Origin: JAGQTE01 sp964648005
GTDB lineage: Bacteria; Actinomycetota; Acidimicrobiia; Acidimicrobiales; Acidimicrobilacustridaceae
Assembly: GCA_964648005.1 (NCBI GenBank)
Contig: CAZYKR010000057.1
Coordinates: 1 to 19,284, forward strand
DNA: 19,284 nucleotides
Direction of reading: 5' to 3'
Shown here piece by piece: positions 6,087 to 13,046 of this stretch. The notes under the pieces are model-generated. The model worked only from the letters and a program-made list of their open reading frames with translations. It ran no database searches and was not told where the DNA came from. Each line of letters begins with the position of its first letter. Positions within the stretch are counted from its first letter, which is position 1. Both the position numbers and the translations under genes were made by a program.

Positions 6087-6993
6087 CCCCGGTGACACCC
6101 AGGCCGGACGTCGGGTCGCTGGCTCCGATCGAACCGCCTCCTGCGCCTCCGGTCGACACGTACCAGACGCTGGCAGCCGACGCCGCGCCCACGGTCACCA
6201 CCATCACGACCGCCAACATGGCGAACGCCACCGCCAGCTGGATCTGCAGCGCGCTCAACGCCAGCACGACCAACACCGCCCCGACGCCGAACGCCAGCAC
6301 CAGCAACGGCGTCGCCACCACCAGACTCCGCCCCACGGTGATCGCCCACCTCCGGTCGATGGTGCGCCACCCGTCGCGCAGGCATCGCCAAGCACCAGTG
6401 CCGAAGCGGTGTCCGCCGGCCTCCACGGCCGCCACCGGGACCAAGACCAAACGGCTCAACAGCACCACGGCAACCCCGGTGGCCAGCATCGCCACCGGGG
6501 CCGCGATCAGCCACGACGCTTCGGCGGCGAAGCGCACCGGCATCCACACCAACGCCCAGAGGACGGCCGTCGTCAGGAGCCACACGAACGTCAGCCGCGG
6601 CGTGGCGCGGGCGGCTCGCGCCGCGACGCGTCGGACGTTGGCGGGCTCGCCGCGTGCCCGACACCCCACAGCGGCCACGGCGTAGGCCTGGCACCACGCG
6701 CCGATCACGAACCACACGACCCACGCCATCAGCGCGTCGCGCCCCAGGTCGCGCCCCGAGTCCCCGGCACGCGCCCACAGACGCTCCCGCACGAGATCGA
6801 AGCTGCCAGACCAGCCCGCCTCCCAGTACTCCGTCGGCGTGTACAGGTCACGCAGTCCGAAGAGGTCCCAGTCGCCGAGCAGGCGGGCGGTCACCGCCCC
6901 CGTCACCAGCACCAGCGCAGCACCGGTCACCACGAACGCCCCCAGCAGATGCGGTGTCGACCGCCCCAACGTCGACCAGCACGTCCGCAGCAC
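6070..6993 (-). CDS. Multi-pass membrane protein of unknown function
   Basis: The 307-aa product has about six hydrophobic segments: roughly residues 16-37, 88-110, 132-151, 155-178, 222-246 and 250-272. Between segments 1 and 2 lies an extracytoplasmic-type stretch with DLYTPTEYWEAGW, and the protein ends in a glycine-rich tail. I do not recognise the family. The fold is reminiscent of DUF-type integral membrane proteins that follow metabolic genes in Actinobacteria. GTG 6993 is the first start in the frame, with no clear ribosome binding site. The gene lies 78 bp downstream of the crotonase gene on the same strand and may be the last gene of that transcript. Its 3' end overlaps the methyltransferase gene by 17 bp. 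Confidence 0.75.
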   Translation of the reverse strand: MLRTCWSTLGRSTPHLLGAFVVTGAALVLVTGAVTARLLGDWDLFGLRDLYTPTEYWEAGWSGSFDLVRERLWARAGDSGRDLGRDALMAWVVWFVIGAWCQAYAVAAVGCRARGEPANVRRVAARAARATPRLTFVWLLTTAVLWALVWMPVRFAAEASWLIAAPVAMLATGVAVVLLSRLVLVPVAAVEAGGHRFGTGAWRCLRDGWRTIDRRWAITVGRSLVVATPLLVLAFGVGAVLVVLALSALQIQLAVAFAMLAVVMVVTVGAASAASVWYVSTGGAGGGSIGASDPTSGLGVTGVRPLP

Positions 6994-7071
6994 GCCGATC
7001 AGTCCAGCACGGACAGCGGAGGCATGGCGGACGCACCGCCGGCCCAGCGGACGCGCCGCCGGCCCGTGCGC

Positions 7072-7881
7072 CTACAGCGGCTTCCACTCCGGGTCGCGCT
7101 TGTCCATGAACGCCACGGCCGCCTGCGTCATGTTGCCCGTGAAGGTCCCCAACACCTGCGTGCGGTTCTCGAGCTCGATGGCGTGCCGCAACGACGGCGC
7201 GTCGATGCCGAGCCACATGCCGCGCTTGGTCATCCACCGGCCGTACTCGGTGGTGGTCGCCACCTGAGCGGCCAGCTCGAGCGCCGCGTCCAGCAGATCG
7301 GCCTCGTCGTCGACCAGCCGGTTGAGCAACCCGAAGTCGTCGGCCTCGGTGCCGCTGACCTGGCGGCCGGTCAGCATCATCTCGGCAGCCCGGGTCGGCC
7401 CGATCAGGCGCGGCAGGAAGTAGCTGACGCCGACGTCGCACGACGACAACCCCACGGTGATGAACGCCGCACCGAAGCGCGCCGTCGCCGTCGCCACCCG
7501 CAGATCGCAGGCCAGTGCCAGGGCCAGGCCGCCGCCGACGGCTGCGCCGTGCACCGCCGCCACGACCGGCTTGTCGCACTCGTGGACGGCCAGGATCATC
7601 TCGGCGAGGTGCTCCTGGGAGCGGTACACGAGCCCGACCGGGCCACGGCCTTCGCTGTCGGGCGCGGGATCGGGCTCGAAGCTCAGATCGGCGCCGGCGC
7701 AGAAGCCCTTGCCGGCGCCCGTCAGCACCACGACGTCGACGGCGCGGTCGCGATGCAACGACGCGAAGGCCTCCTTGATCTCGGTGACCATGCTCATCGA
7801 CAGGGCATTGCGCCGTTCGGGGCGACGCAGCGTGACGACGGCGATGCGGTCGTCACGACGGTCAATGTCGACGAGGTCCAT
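7072..7881 (-). CDS. Enoyl-CoA hydratase/isomerase (crotonase) family protein
   Basis: The 269-aa product has the crotonase length and fold markers: RRPERRNALSMSMV at 19-32, the first oxyanion-hole loop GFCAGADLSF (59-68), and the second HGAAVGGGLALALACDLRVA (111-130). These proteins bind acyl-CoA and stabilise an enolate. The region that normally reads FxxPExxxG reads FGAAFITVGLSSCDVGVSY here, so the first catalytic Glu of classical hydratases aligns with Phe140. That resembles the mycobacterial EchA12-type group, and a simple hydratase reaction is not assured. ATG 7881 has GGAGG 7 nt upstream. It lies 15 bp after the SDR gene and probably shares its transcript, which suggests a fatty- or aromatic-acid degradation role. 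Confidence 0.92.
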   Translation of the reverse strand: MDLVDIDRRDDRIAVVTLRRPERRNALSMSMVTEIKEAFASLHRDRAVDVVVLTGAGKGFCAGADLSFEPDPAPDSEGRGPVGLVYRSQEHLAEMILAVHECDKPVVAAVHGAAVGGGLALALACDLRVATATARFGAAFITVGLSSCDVGVSYFLPRLIGPTRAAEMMLTGRQVSGTEADDFGLLNRLVDDEADLLDAALELAAQVATTTEYGRWMTKRGMWLGIDAPSLRHAIELENRTQVLGTFTGNMTQAAVAFMDKRDPEWKPL

Positions 7882-7896
7882 GGCTTGCCTCCAGAG

Positions 7897-8667
7897 CTAC
7901 GGCGTGGTCATGCCGCCGTCGACGACGAGCACCTGACCGGTCATGAAGCTCGATGCCTCGCTGGCCAGGAGCAGCGCCGGCGGCACCATCTCCTCCGGCG
8001 ATGCCATGCGCTTGATCAGCTGGGCGTCGACGGCGAGCTGTTGGAACGCCTCGGGCGTGTTGCGCACCATCTGGGTGTCGACGGTGCCCGGTGCCAGGGC
8101 GTTGACGCGGATGCCATCCCCGGCGAGCTCGGCCGCCATCGCCCGGGTCATCGCCAGCAACGCCGCTTTGGCCGCGACGTAGAGCGACACATGAGCGCCG
8201 CTGGTGAAGATGCCGGCAGTGACGACGTTGACGACGGCGGCGTGCTCGCTGGCGCGCAGGTGCTCGAGCGCCTCCTGCACCAGCAGGACCGGTCCCCGGA
8301 GGTTCACGTCGTGCGACTTGGCGAACGCCTCGGGTGTGATCGACCCGATGGGGAGCGCCAGCGGGTTGGCGGCGTTGTTGACCACGATGTCCACGCCGCC
8401 GAAGGCGTCGACGGTGCGGTCGACGAGCGTCGCCAGCTGGTCCGGCTCGCCCATGTGGGTTGCCACGGCGAGCGCCGTGCCGCCGGCGTCGACGATCTGT
8501 CGGGCGGCGGCATCGCAGGCGTCGGCTTTGCGACTGGCGACGACCACCTTGGCGCCCATGCCGGCGAAGCCTGCGGCGATGGCCAGACCGATGCCCCGAC
8601 TGCCGCCGGTCACGATGGCGACTCGGTCGGTCAGGTCGAAGCGGGCGAGGAGCTGGTCGCGGTCCAT
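7897..8667 (-). CDS. SDR-family NAD(P)-dependent oxidoreductase
   Basis: The 256-aa product is a classical short-chain dehydrogenase. It carries the cofactor-binding TGGSRGIG at 20-27, NNAAN at 97-101, the catalytic pair Tyr163 and Lys167 in YVAAK, and the C-terminal GQVLVVDGGM. The residue 13 before Tyr, usually the catalytic Ser, is Thr150 (VVNVVTAG). ASRKAD after beta-2 (Arg46) hints at NADP preference, though this is not decisive. It is the first gene of the minus-strand SDR-crotonase-membrane protein run. ATG 8667 follows a TAGGGT hexamer at 8677-8682 by 9 nt, without a ribosome binding site. The likely role is a 3-hydroxyacyl-CoA or related alcohol dehydrogenase step, by neighbourhood only. 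Confidence 0.93.
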   Translation of the reverse strand: MDRDQLLARFDLTDRVAIVTGGSRGIGLAIAAGFAGMGAKVVVASRKADACDAAARQIVDAGGTALAVATHMGEPDQLATLVDRTVDAFGGVDIVVNNAANPLALPIGSITPEAFAKSHDVNLRGPVLLVQEALEHLRASEHAAVVNVVTAGIFTSGAHVSLYVAAKAALLAMTRAMAAELAGDGIRVNALAPGTVDTQMVRNTPEAFQQLAVDAQLIKRMASPEEMVPPALLLASEASSFMTGQVLVVDGGMTTP

Positions 8668-8676
8668 GGCAGGGCG

Positions 8677-8682
8677 ACCCTA
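8677..8682 (-). promoter_or_regulatory. Candidate -10 for the SDR gene
   Basis: Minus-strand TAGGGT fits TAnnnT and sits 9 nt before the ATG at 8667, consistent with a leaderless or near-leaderless transcript for the SDR-crotonase unit. Confidence 0.35.
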
Positions 8683-8793
8683 GTGCGGGCACCACCTCGG
8701 TTCGCCGGGTCGACCGCCGGTTGCGGCGACGTGCCCGACCTCACGTGCCAACGTGGTCGCATCGCGCCGGTACGACGACAGGGAGAGCGAGCC

Positions 8794-9414
8794 ATGGGAC
8801 GACGAGCGGCGATGGGCGGACTCGCCATCGGGGTGGCGCATCACCTCGGCTGGGCGAACCTCGTGACCGCCGACGACCGCCACCGGGTGCTCGACCGTCG
8901 ACGGGTCGACCTGATCGAGCCCGGCCTCCCGGTCGCTCCGATCCACCACGAGGGTGGAACGCACGAGCTGCACCGCAGCGGCGAGGAGCTCGACGATGCC
9001 GGGCTCGCCGACCTCGTGGCGCGGGTGCGGGCGTCGGCGACGCGCGCCACCGACGACGCGCTCGACGCGCTGGCGCTCGACCTCGGTACCCCGGTGCGGC
9101 ACTTGTGCGTGCGGGCGTGGATCGCCGACCTGCCCGACGACATCGCGGTGCGACGCCGCCCGCCGTACGAGAGTCGCGCCGACTCGGTCATGTACCTCGA
9201 GGTGCTGACGGATGCTGCGTCCCGGCGGGGGTGGCAGGTCCACACGTTCGACGCCAAGACGGTCGAGGCCCAGGCAGCGGCGGCGCTGGGCCCATCCGCC
9301 GACATCGATGCCGTGCTGGCGGCGCCGCGCGCCGAGCTCGGACCGCCGTGGAGCAAGGAGCACCGCATGGCGTTGGCGGCGACGATCGTCGCCGTGAGCG
9401 CCGAAGCGGCGTGA
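8794..9414 (+). CDS. Conserved protein of unknown function
   Basis: The 206-aa product starts at ATG 8794 with GGGAG at 8781-8785. It begins LAIGVAHHLGWANLVTAD (residues 9-26), continues RRRVDLIEPGLPVAPIHHEGG, and has a helical middle. It ends with three conspicuous blocks: YESRADSVMYLEVLTDAA (about 130-147), GWQVHTFDAKTVEAQAAAALG, and LGPPWSKEHRMALAATIVA. The conserved-looking His, Asp, Lys and Arg residues suggest an enzyme-like fold, and the first strand plus helix recalls RNase H-like or actin-like cores. That is speculation. I believe related hypothetical proteins exist in Actinobacteria. No signal peptide or membrane segment is seen. It is divergent from the SDR gene and tail-to-tail, 2 bp apart, with the esterase gene. 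Confidence 0.75.
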   Translation: MGRRAAMGGLAIGVAHHLGWANLVTADDRHRVLDRRRVDLIEPGLPVAPIHHEGGTHELHRSGEELDDAGLADLVARVRASATRATDDALDALALDLGTPVRHLCVRAWIADLPDDIAVRRRPPYESRADSVMYLEVLTDAASRRGWQVHTFDAKTVEAQAAAALGPSADIDAVLAAPRAELGPPWSKEHRMALAATIVAVSAEAA

Positions 9415-9416
9415 CC

Positions 9417-10424
9417 TCACGGCACGGCGTCGAAGAAGTCGAGGATCTGCTCGGTGGCGGGGTAGGTGGCACCGGCGGTCGAGTTGCCAACGATGGCGGC
9501 CCGGTCGCCGCCGGGCCAGCTGTGCAACCCGCCCTGCACGGTGTCGAACACCACCGCGGCCTCGGCGCGACAGCCGCTGAATCGGGAGCGGTCGACGCCG
9601 GGCATCGGCGTCTCCATCACGGGATCGGGGTCACAGCCGTGGTGCTCGACGATCCGCCGCACGACCTCGGGGGCGGTGTCGTAGGGGACGACCGGGTCGG
9701 CCGTGCCGCGGATGGTGAGGACCGACGGCCCGACGTCGTCGGGACAGCCGAGCGGCACGGTGGCGATCACCATGGCCACCGCCGTGAACCGGTACGGCGG
9801 CTCGCACGCGACCACGCCGGCGAGGGCGGCGCCGAGTGAGCTGCCGACGGCGAAGACCCGTGCCGGGTCGACGCACTGCTCGCTCGACACGGCAGCGACG
9901 AGCGCGTCGATGAAGGCGAGGTCGTCGGGCTCGCCCGGTCTGCGGTCGACGTTCCACCGGCTCGGCTCGCCGAGCGCGTCCGGCGTGACGACGACGTAGC
10001 CGCGTGCGGCCGCCGCCTCGCCGAAGTGCGTGTTGGCGTCATGATCGGCGGCGCTGCCGTTGTGGCCGTGCAGGTTGACGATGAGCGGCCGGGCTCGGTC
10101 GGTCGCGGAGACCGAGCCCGCCGTCACTGCGGATCCGGTGCCGCTGGGCACGTGCAGGAGGTAGGTGCGCACCGTGCCGTCGATCTCGATCGTCAGCGCA
10201 CCGCCTTCCGCGGTGTCGGGCGGTGGCGTCGGGATGCATGCAGCGGGCTCCGAGGCCTCCGTCGCGGATGTTGCTGAGAACGACGATGCCGACGGCTCTG
10301 CGGTGGAGCAGCCGCCGAGCGCTCCGGCGACAGCGAGAACGACGGCAACACCCAGCAGCCGGCACGGCGCACGGCGCCCGCCGCTGCGCCCGTGGTGTTG
10401 CCGATGCCGGCGCGCCGCGTGCAC
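9417..10424 (-). CDS. Lipoprotein esterase, PHB depolymerase/LpqC-like
   Basis: The 335-aa product has a basic n-region, a hydrophobic stretch LLGVAVVLAVAGALGGC and a lipobox LGGC with Cys39, so it is probably a membrane-anchored extracellular lipoprotein. A Ser/Thr/Ala-rich tether follows. The catalytic domain is an alpha/beta hydrolase of the poly(3-hydroxybutyrate) depolymerase/feruloyl esterase (LpqC) type: RPLIVNLHGHNGSA oxyanion loop (about 112-125), nucleophile GSSLG (Ser196), acid in RGTADPVVPYD, and base in GGLHSWPGG. The exact ester substrate is unknown. I chose GTG 10424 because it follows TACCGT by 6 nt and gives a normal signal peptide. An upstream ATG at 10505 would add 27 residues. 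It is divergent from cydA. Confidence 0.88.
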   Translation of the reverse strand: MHAARRHRQHHGRSGGRRAPCRLLGVAVVLAVAGALGGCSTAEPSASSFSATSATEASEPAACIPTPPPDTAEGGALTIEIDGTVRTYLLHVPSGTGSAVTAGSVSATDRARPLIVNLHGHNGSAADHDANTHFGEAAAARGYVVVTPDALGEPSRWNVDRRPGEPDDLAFIDALVAAVSSEQCVDPARVFAVGSSLGAALAGVVACEPPYRFTAVAMVIATVPLGCPDDVGPSVLTIRGTADPVVPYDTAPEVVRRIVEHHGCDPDPVMETPMPGVDRSRFSGCRAEAAVVFDTVQGGLHSWPGGDRAAIVGNSTAGATYPATEQILDFFDAVP

Positions 10425-10430
10425 CGCATC

Positions 10431-10436
10431 ACGGTA
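10431..10436 (-). promoter_or_regulatory. Candidate -10 for the lipoprotein esterase gene
   Basis: Minus-strand TACCGT, 6 nt before GTG 10424, is the TAnnnT-N6-start layout of a leaderless actinobacterial mRNA. It is the main reason for preferring that start. Confidence 0.4.
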
Positions 10437-10507
10437 GTCACGGCGGATCAGTGACCTTGGTCCCTTGGGATCGCACCGCCGGCGGGGCAGGGTGGTATCC
10501 GTCATTG

Positions 10508-10528
10508 TGATCGGAAGTCTTCTGATCA
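10508..10528. promoter_or_regulatory. 21-bp palindrome upstream of cydA
   Basis: TGATC-G-GAAG-T-CTTC-T-GATCA is symmetric about position 10518 with a single mismatched pair. It lies 26 bp before the cydA start. The symmetry and position suggest an operator for the cytochrome bd operon or for the divergent esterase gene. It does not match the CRP (TGTGA-N6-TCACA), FNR (TTGAT-N4-ATCAA) or Rex spacing, so I leave the regulator unnamed. Confidence 0.5.
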
Positions 10529-10553
10529 TCACCAATAGCGACCGAGGTGATCG

Positions 10554-11999
10554 ATGGACGCGCTGGACCTCTCCAGATGGCAGTTCGGGATCACGACCGT
10601 GTACCACTTCTTGATGGTGCCGCTGACCATCGGGTTGGCGCTGGTCGTGGCCTGGTACCACACCCGCTGGTACCGCACCGGCGACGAGCAGTACCTGCGG
10701 CTGACGAAGTTCTTCGGGAAGCTCTTCGTCATCAACTTCGCCATGGGCGTCGTCACGGGCATCGTGCAGGAGTTCCAGTTCGGGATGAACTGGGCGTCGT
10801 ACTCCCGCTTCGTCGGCGACGTGTTCGGTGCCCCGCTGGCGATGGAGGCCCTCGTCGCCTTCTTCTTGGAGTCCACGTTCATCGGGCTGTGGATCTTCGG
10901 CTGGGACCGGCTCCCGCGCCGGGTGCACCTGGCCACCATCTGGGCCGCGGCAATCGGCACGACGGCATCGGCCTACTTCATCGTCGCCGCCAACTCCTGG
11001 ATGCAGCATCCGGTCGGCGTCGTGTTCAACCCCGAGACCGGCCGCGCCGAGATGGTCGACATCTGGGCGGTCCTCACGAACTCCACGACGCTCGCGGCGT
11101 ACCCGCACGTGATCGCCGGCTCGCTGATGACGGCGGCGGTCTTCGTCGGTGGTGTGTCGGCCTGGCTGCTCGCCAAGCGCCGGGACCACCTGCCCGCCGT
11201 CGACATCCGGGGTCTGCGCAAGTCGCTGCGCGGTGCCATGTGGCTGACCTTCGCCGCCGGCATCGGGGTGGCGGTGAGCGGCCACTTCCAGACCAAGCTC
11301 ATGTTCGAGCAGCAGCCGATGAAGATGGCCTCTGCCGAGGCGCTGTGCGAGACGGAGACGGGACCCGGGTTGTCGGTGTTCGCCATCGGTGACGTGTCCA
11401 ACGAGTGCAACGTCCGCAGCTTCGTCATCCCCCAGGCGCTGTCGCTGCTCGCCACCGACCAGACCGACGCCACCATCCCGGGCGTCAACGACATCAACGC
11501 CCAGTTCCAGGAGCAGTTCGGGCCTGGCGACTACCGGCCGAACCTGGTCGTGACCTACTGGGGGTTCCGCCTGATGATCTTCTTCGGCGCCGTCGCCGCC
11601 TTCGGTGCGGTGGCCGGGCTGATCCTCACGCGCGGCGGCCGGCTCCTGCCGACGTGGCGGTGGTTGCCGCCGGCCACCGTCGCCGTGATCCTCACGCCGT
11701 ACCTGGCCAACACGTTCGGATGGGTCTTCACCGAGATGGGCAGGCAGCCCTGGGTGGTGGCCCCGAACCCGACGGGCATCCCGGAGGTGCGGCTGCTGAC
11801 CGCCGACGCCGTGTCGCTGTCGGTGTCGAGCACTTGGGGGTGGATCTCGCTCATCGCCTTCACCCTCGTGTACGGCGCCCTCGCGGTGGTCGAGCTGCGG
11901 TTGCTGCGCCGCTACGTGCACGCCGGTCCGGCGGCGGTCATGCCCGCCGAGACCGACCAGGACGAGACCGAGGGCGAGCAGCTCGCCTTCGCCTACTGA
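10554..11999 (+). CDS. cydA: Cytochrome bd oxidase subunit I
   Basis: The 481-aa product is subunit I of the quinol:O2 oxidoreductase in the cytoplasmic membrane, which carries hemes b558, b595 and d. Ligand residues are in place: His18 in TTVYHFLMVPLTIGLA, His185 in AAYPHVIAGSLMTAA and Met395 in TEMGRQPW. The GRQPW quinol/heme motif is at 396-400. The length is near the short-Q-loop form usual in Actinobacteria; the long Q-loop insert of E. coli CydA is lacking. The start is supported by GAGGTG at 10544-10549. It heads the cydA-cydB-cydDC operon with a 12-bp gap to cydB. Its acidic tail (ETDQDETEGEQ) is probably cytoplasmic. The upstream palindrome may set expression under low oxygen or stress, though this is unproven. 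Confidence 0.97.
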   Translation: MDALDLSRWQFGITTVYHFLMVPLTIGLALVVAWYHTRWYRTGDEQYLRLTKFFGKLFVINFAMGVVTGIVQEFQFGMNWASYSRFVGDVFGAPLAMEALVAFFLESTFIGLWIFGWDRLPRRVHLATIWAAAIGTTASAYFIVAANSWMQHPVGVVFNPETGRAEMVDIWAVLTNSTTLAAYPHVIAGSLMTAAVFVGGVSAWLLAKRRDHLPAVDIRGLRKSLRGAMWLTFAAGIGVAVSGHFQTKLMFEQQPMKMASAEALCETETGPGLSVFAIGDVSNECNVRSFVIPQALSLLATDQTDATIPGVNDINAQFQEQFGPGDYRPNLVVTYWGFRLMIFFGAVAAFGAVAGLILTRGGRLLPTWRWLPPATVAVILTPYLANTFGWVFTEMGRQPWVVAPNPTGIPEVRLLTADAVSLSVSSTWGWISLIAFTLVYGALAVVELRLLRRYVHAGPAAVMPAETDQDETEGEQLAFAY

Positions 12000-12011
12000 T
12001 CGGAGCGCGAC

Positions 12012-13046
12012 GTGGAGCTGACCACCGTTTGGTTCATCCTCATCGCCGTCTTGTGGACCGGCTACTTCTTCCTCGACGGCTTCGACTTCGGCGTCGGCAT
12101 GCTGCTGCACCGGCTCGGCCGCGACGACACCGACCGGCGCGTGATGATCAACACGATCGGCCCGGTGTGGGACGGCAACGAGGTGTGGCTGCTCACCGCC
12201 GGTGGCGCCACGTTCGCTGCCTTCCCCAACTGGTACGCCACGTTGTTCTCGGGCTTCTACCTGGCGCTGCTGCTGATCCTGCTGGCGCTGATCCTGCGCG
12301 GCGTGGCCTTCGAGTACCGCGGCAAGATCGACGACCCGACGTGGCGGGCGCGCTGGGACGTGGCGATCGCCATCGGCTCGTGGGTGCCGGCGGTCCTGTG
12401 GGGGGTGGCGTTCGCCAACATCGTCGCCGGCGTGCCCATCGACGCCAACGGCGACTTCACCGGCAACCTGTTCACCCTGCTGAACCCCTTCGGCCTGCTC
12501 GGTGGGGTGGTGACCGCCGGCCTCTTCGCCGTGCACGGCGCCAACTTCCTGGCGCTGCGCACCGAGGGCGAGATCCGGGAGCGGGCCCGAGGTGCCGCCG
12601 CCGTGCTCGGCCCGATCGTGGTCGTCGCCGGCGCCGTGTTCCTGGTGTGGAACCAGCTGGCACACGGGGCGGCGTGGACCTGGGTACCGGTCGGCATCGC
12701 TGCCGTGGCGCTGGTCGCCAGCGTGCTCGCCACCCGGGCGGCGCGCGAGGGGCTGGCCTTCGCCGCCACCGGTGTCGCCATCGCCGCCGCCGTCGCCGCG
12801 CTCTTCGGCGGGTTGTTCCCCGACGTCATGCCGTCGAGCACCGACCCGGCGTTCAGCCTCACCGTGACCAACGCCTCGTCCACCGCCTACACCTTGCGCA
12901 TCATGACGTGGGTCGCCGTGGTGATGACCCCGGTGGTCATCGCCTACCAGGCGTGGAGCTACTGGGTGTTCCGGCGTCGGGTGGGGCGACAGCACATCCC
13001 CACGCCGCACGTCCCGGACGCGCCAGGTGTCGCCGGGCGTGTCTGA
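12012..13046 (+). CDS. cydB: Cytochrome bd oxidase subunit II
   Basis: The 344-aa integral membrane protein pairs with CydA to form cytochrome bd. The family hallmarks are the N-terminal LWTGYFFLDGFDFGVGML, the block GPVWDGNEVWLLTAGGATFAAFP (about 50-72) and GFYLALLLILLALILRGVAFEYR. About eight to nine transmembrane segments fill the rest. GTG 12012 is preceded by GGAG at 12002-12005. Subunit II binds no heme in most characterised enzymes but is needed for stability. The last bases overlap the cydDC start by 20 bp (or 8 bp if cydDC starts at 13039), so translation is probably coupled. Confidence 0.97.
   Translation: MELTTVWFILIAVLWTGYFFLDGFDFGVGMLLHRLGRDDTDRRVMINTIGPVWDGNEVWLLTAGGATFAAFPNWYATLFSGFYLALLLILLALILRGVAFEYRGKIDDPTWRARWDVAIAIGSWVPAVLWGVAFANIVAGVPIDANGDFTGNLFTLLNPFGLLGGVVTAGLFAVHGANFLALRTEGEIRERARGAAAVLGPIVVVAGAVFLVWNQLAHGAAWTWVPVGIAAVALVASVLATRAAREGLAFAATGVAIAAAVAALFGGLFPDVMPSSTDPAFSLTVTNASSTAYTLRIMTWVAVVMTPVVIAYQAWSYWVFRRRVGRQHIPTPHVPDAPGVAGRV

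Noticed and set aside
5115..6956. Shared 13-mer AGCAGATGCGGTG at about 5115 and 6944
   Set aside because: The second copy is inside a coding region without the matching arm, so it is most likely chance in GC-rich DNA.
6409..8793. Long plus-strand open frame leading into the 206-aa gene
   Set aside because: It is antisense to the membrane protein, crotonase and SDR genes and is Arg/Gln/His-rich. A ribosome binding site and conserved N-terminus place the true start at 8794.
10506..10537. Rex, CRP or FNR site upstream of cydA (TTGTGA ... TCACCAA)
   Set aside because: The half-sites are 18 bp apart, too far for any of these consensus operators. The central 21-bp dyad is the better-supported signal.
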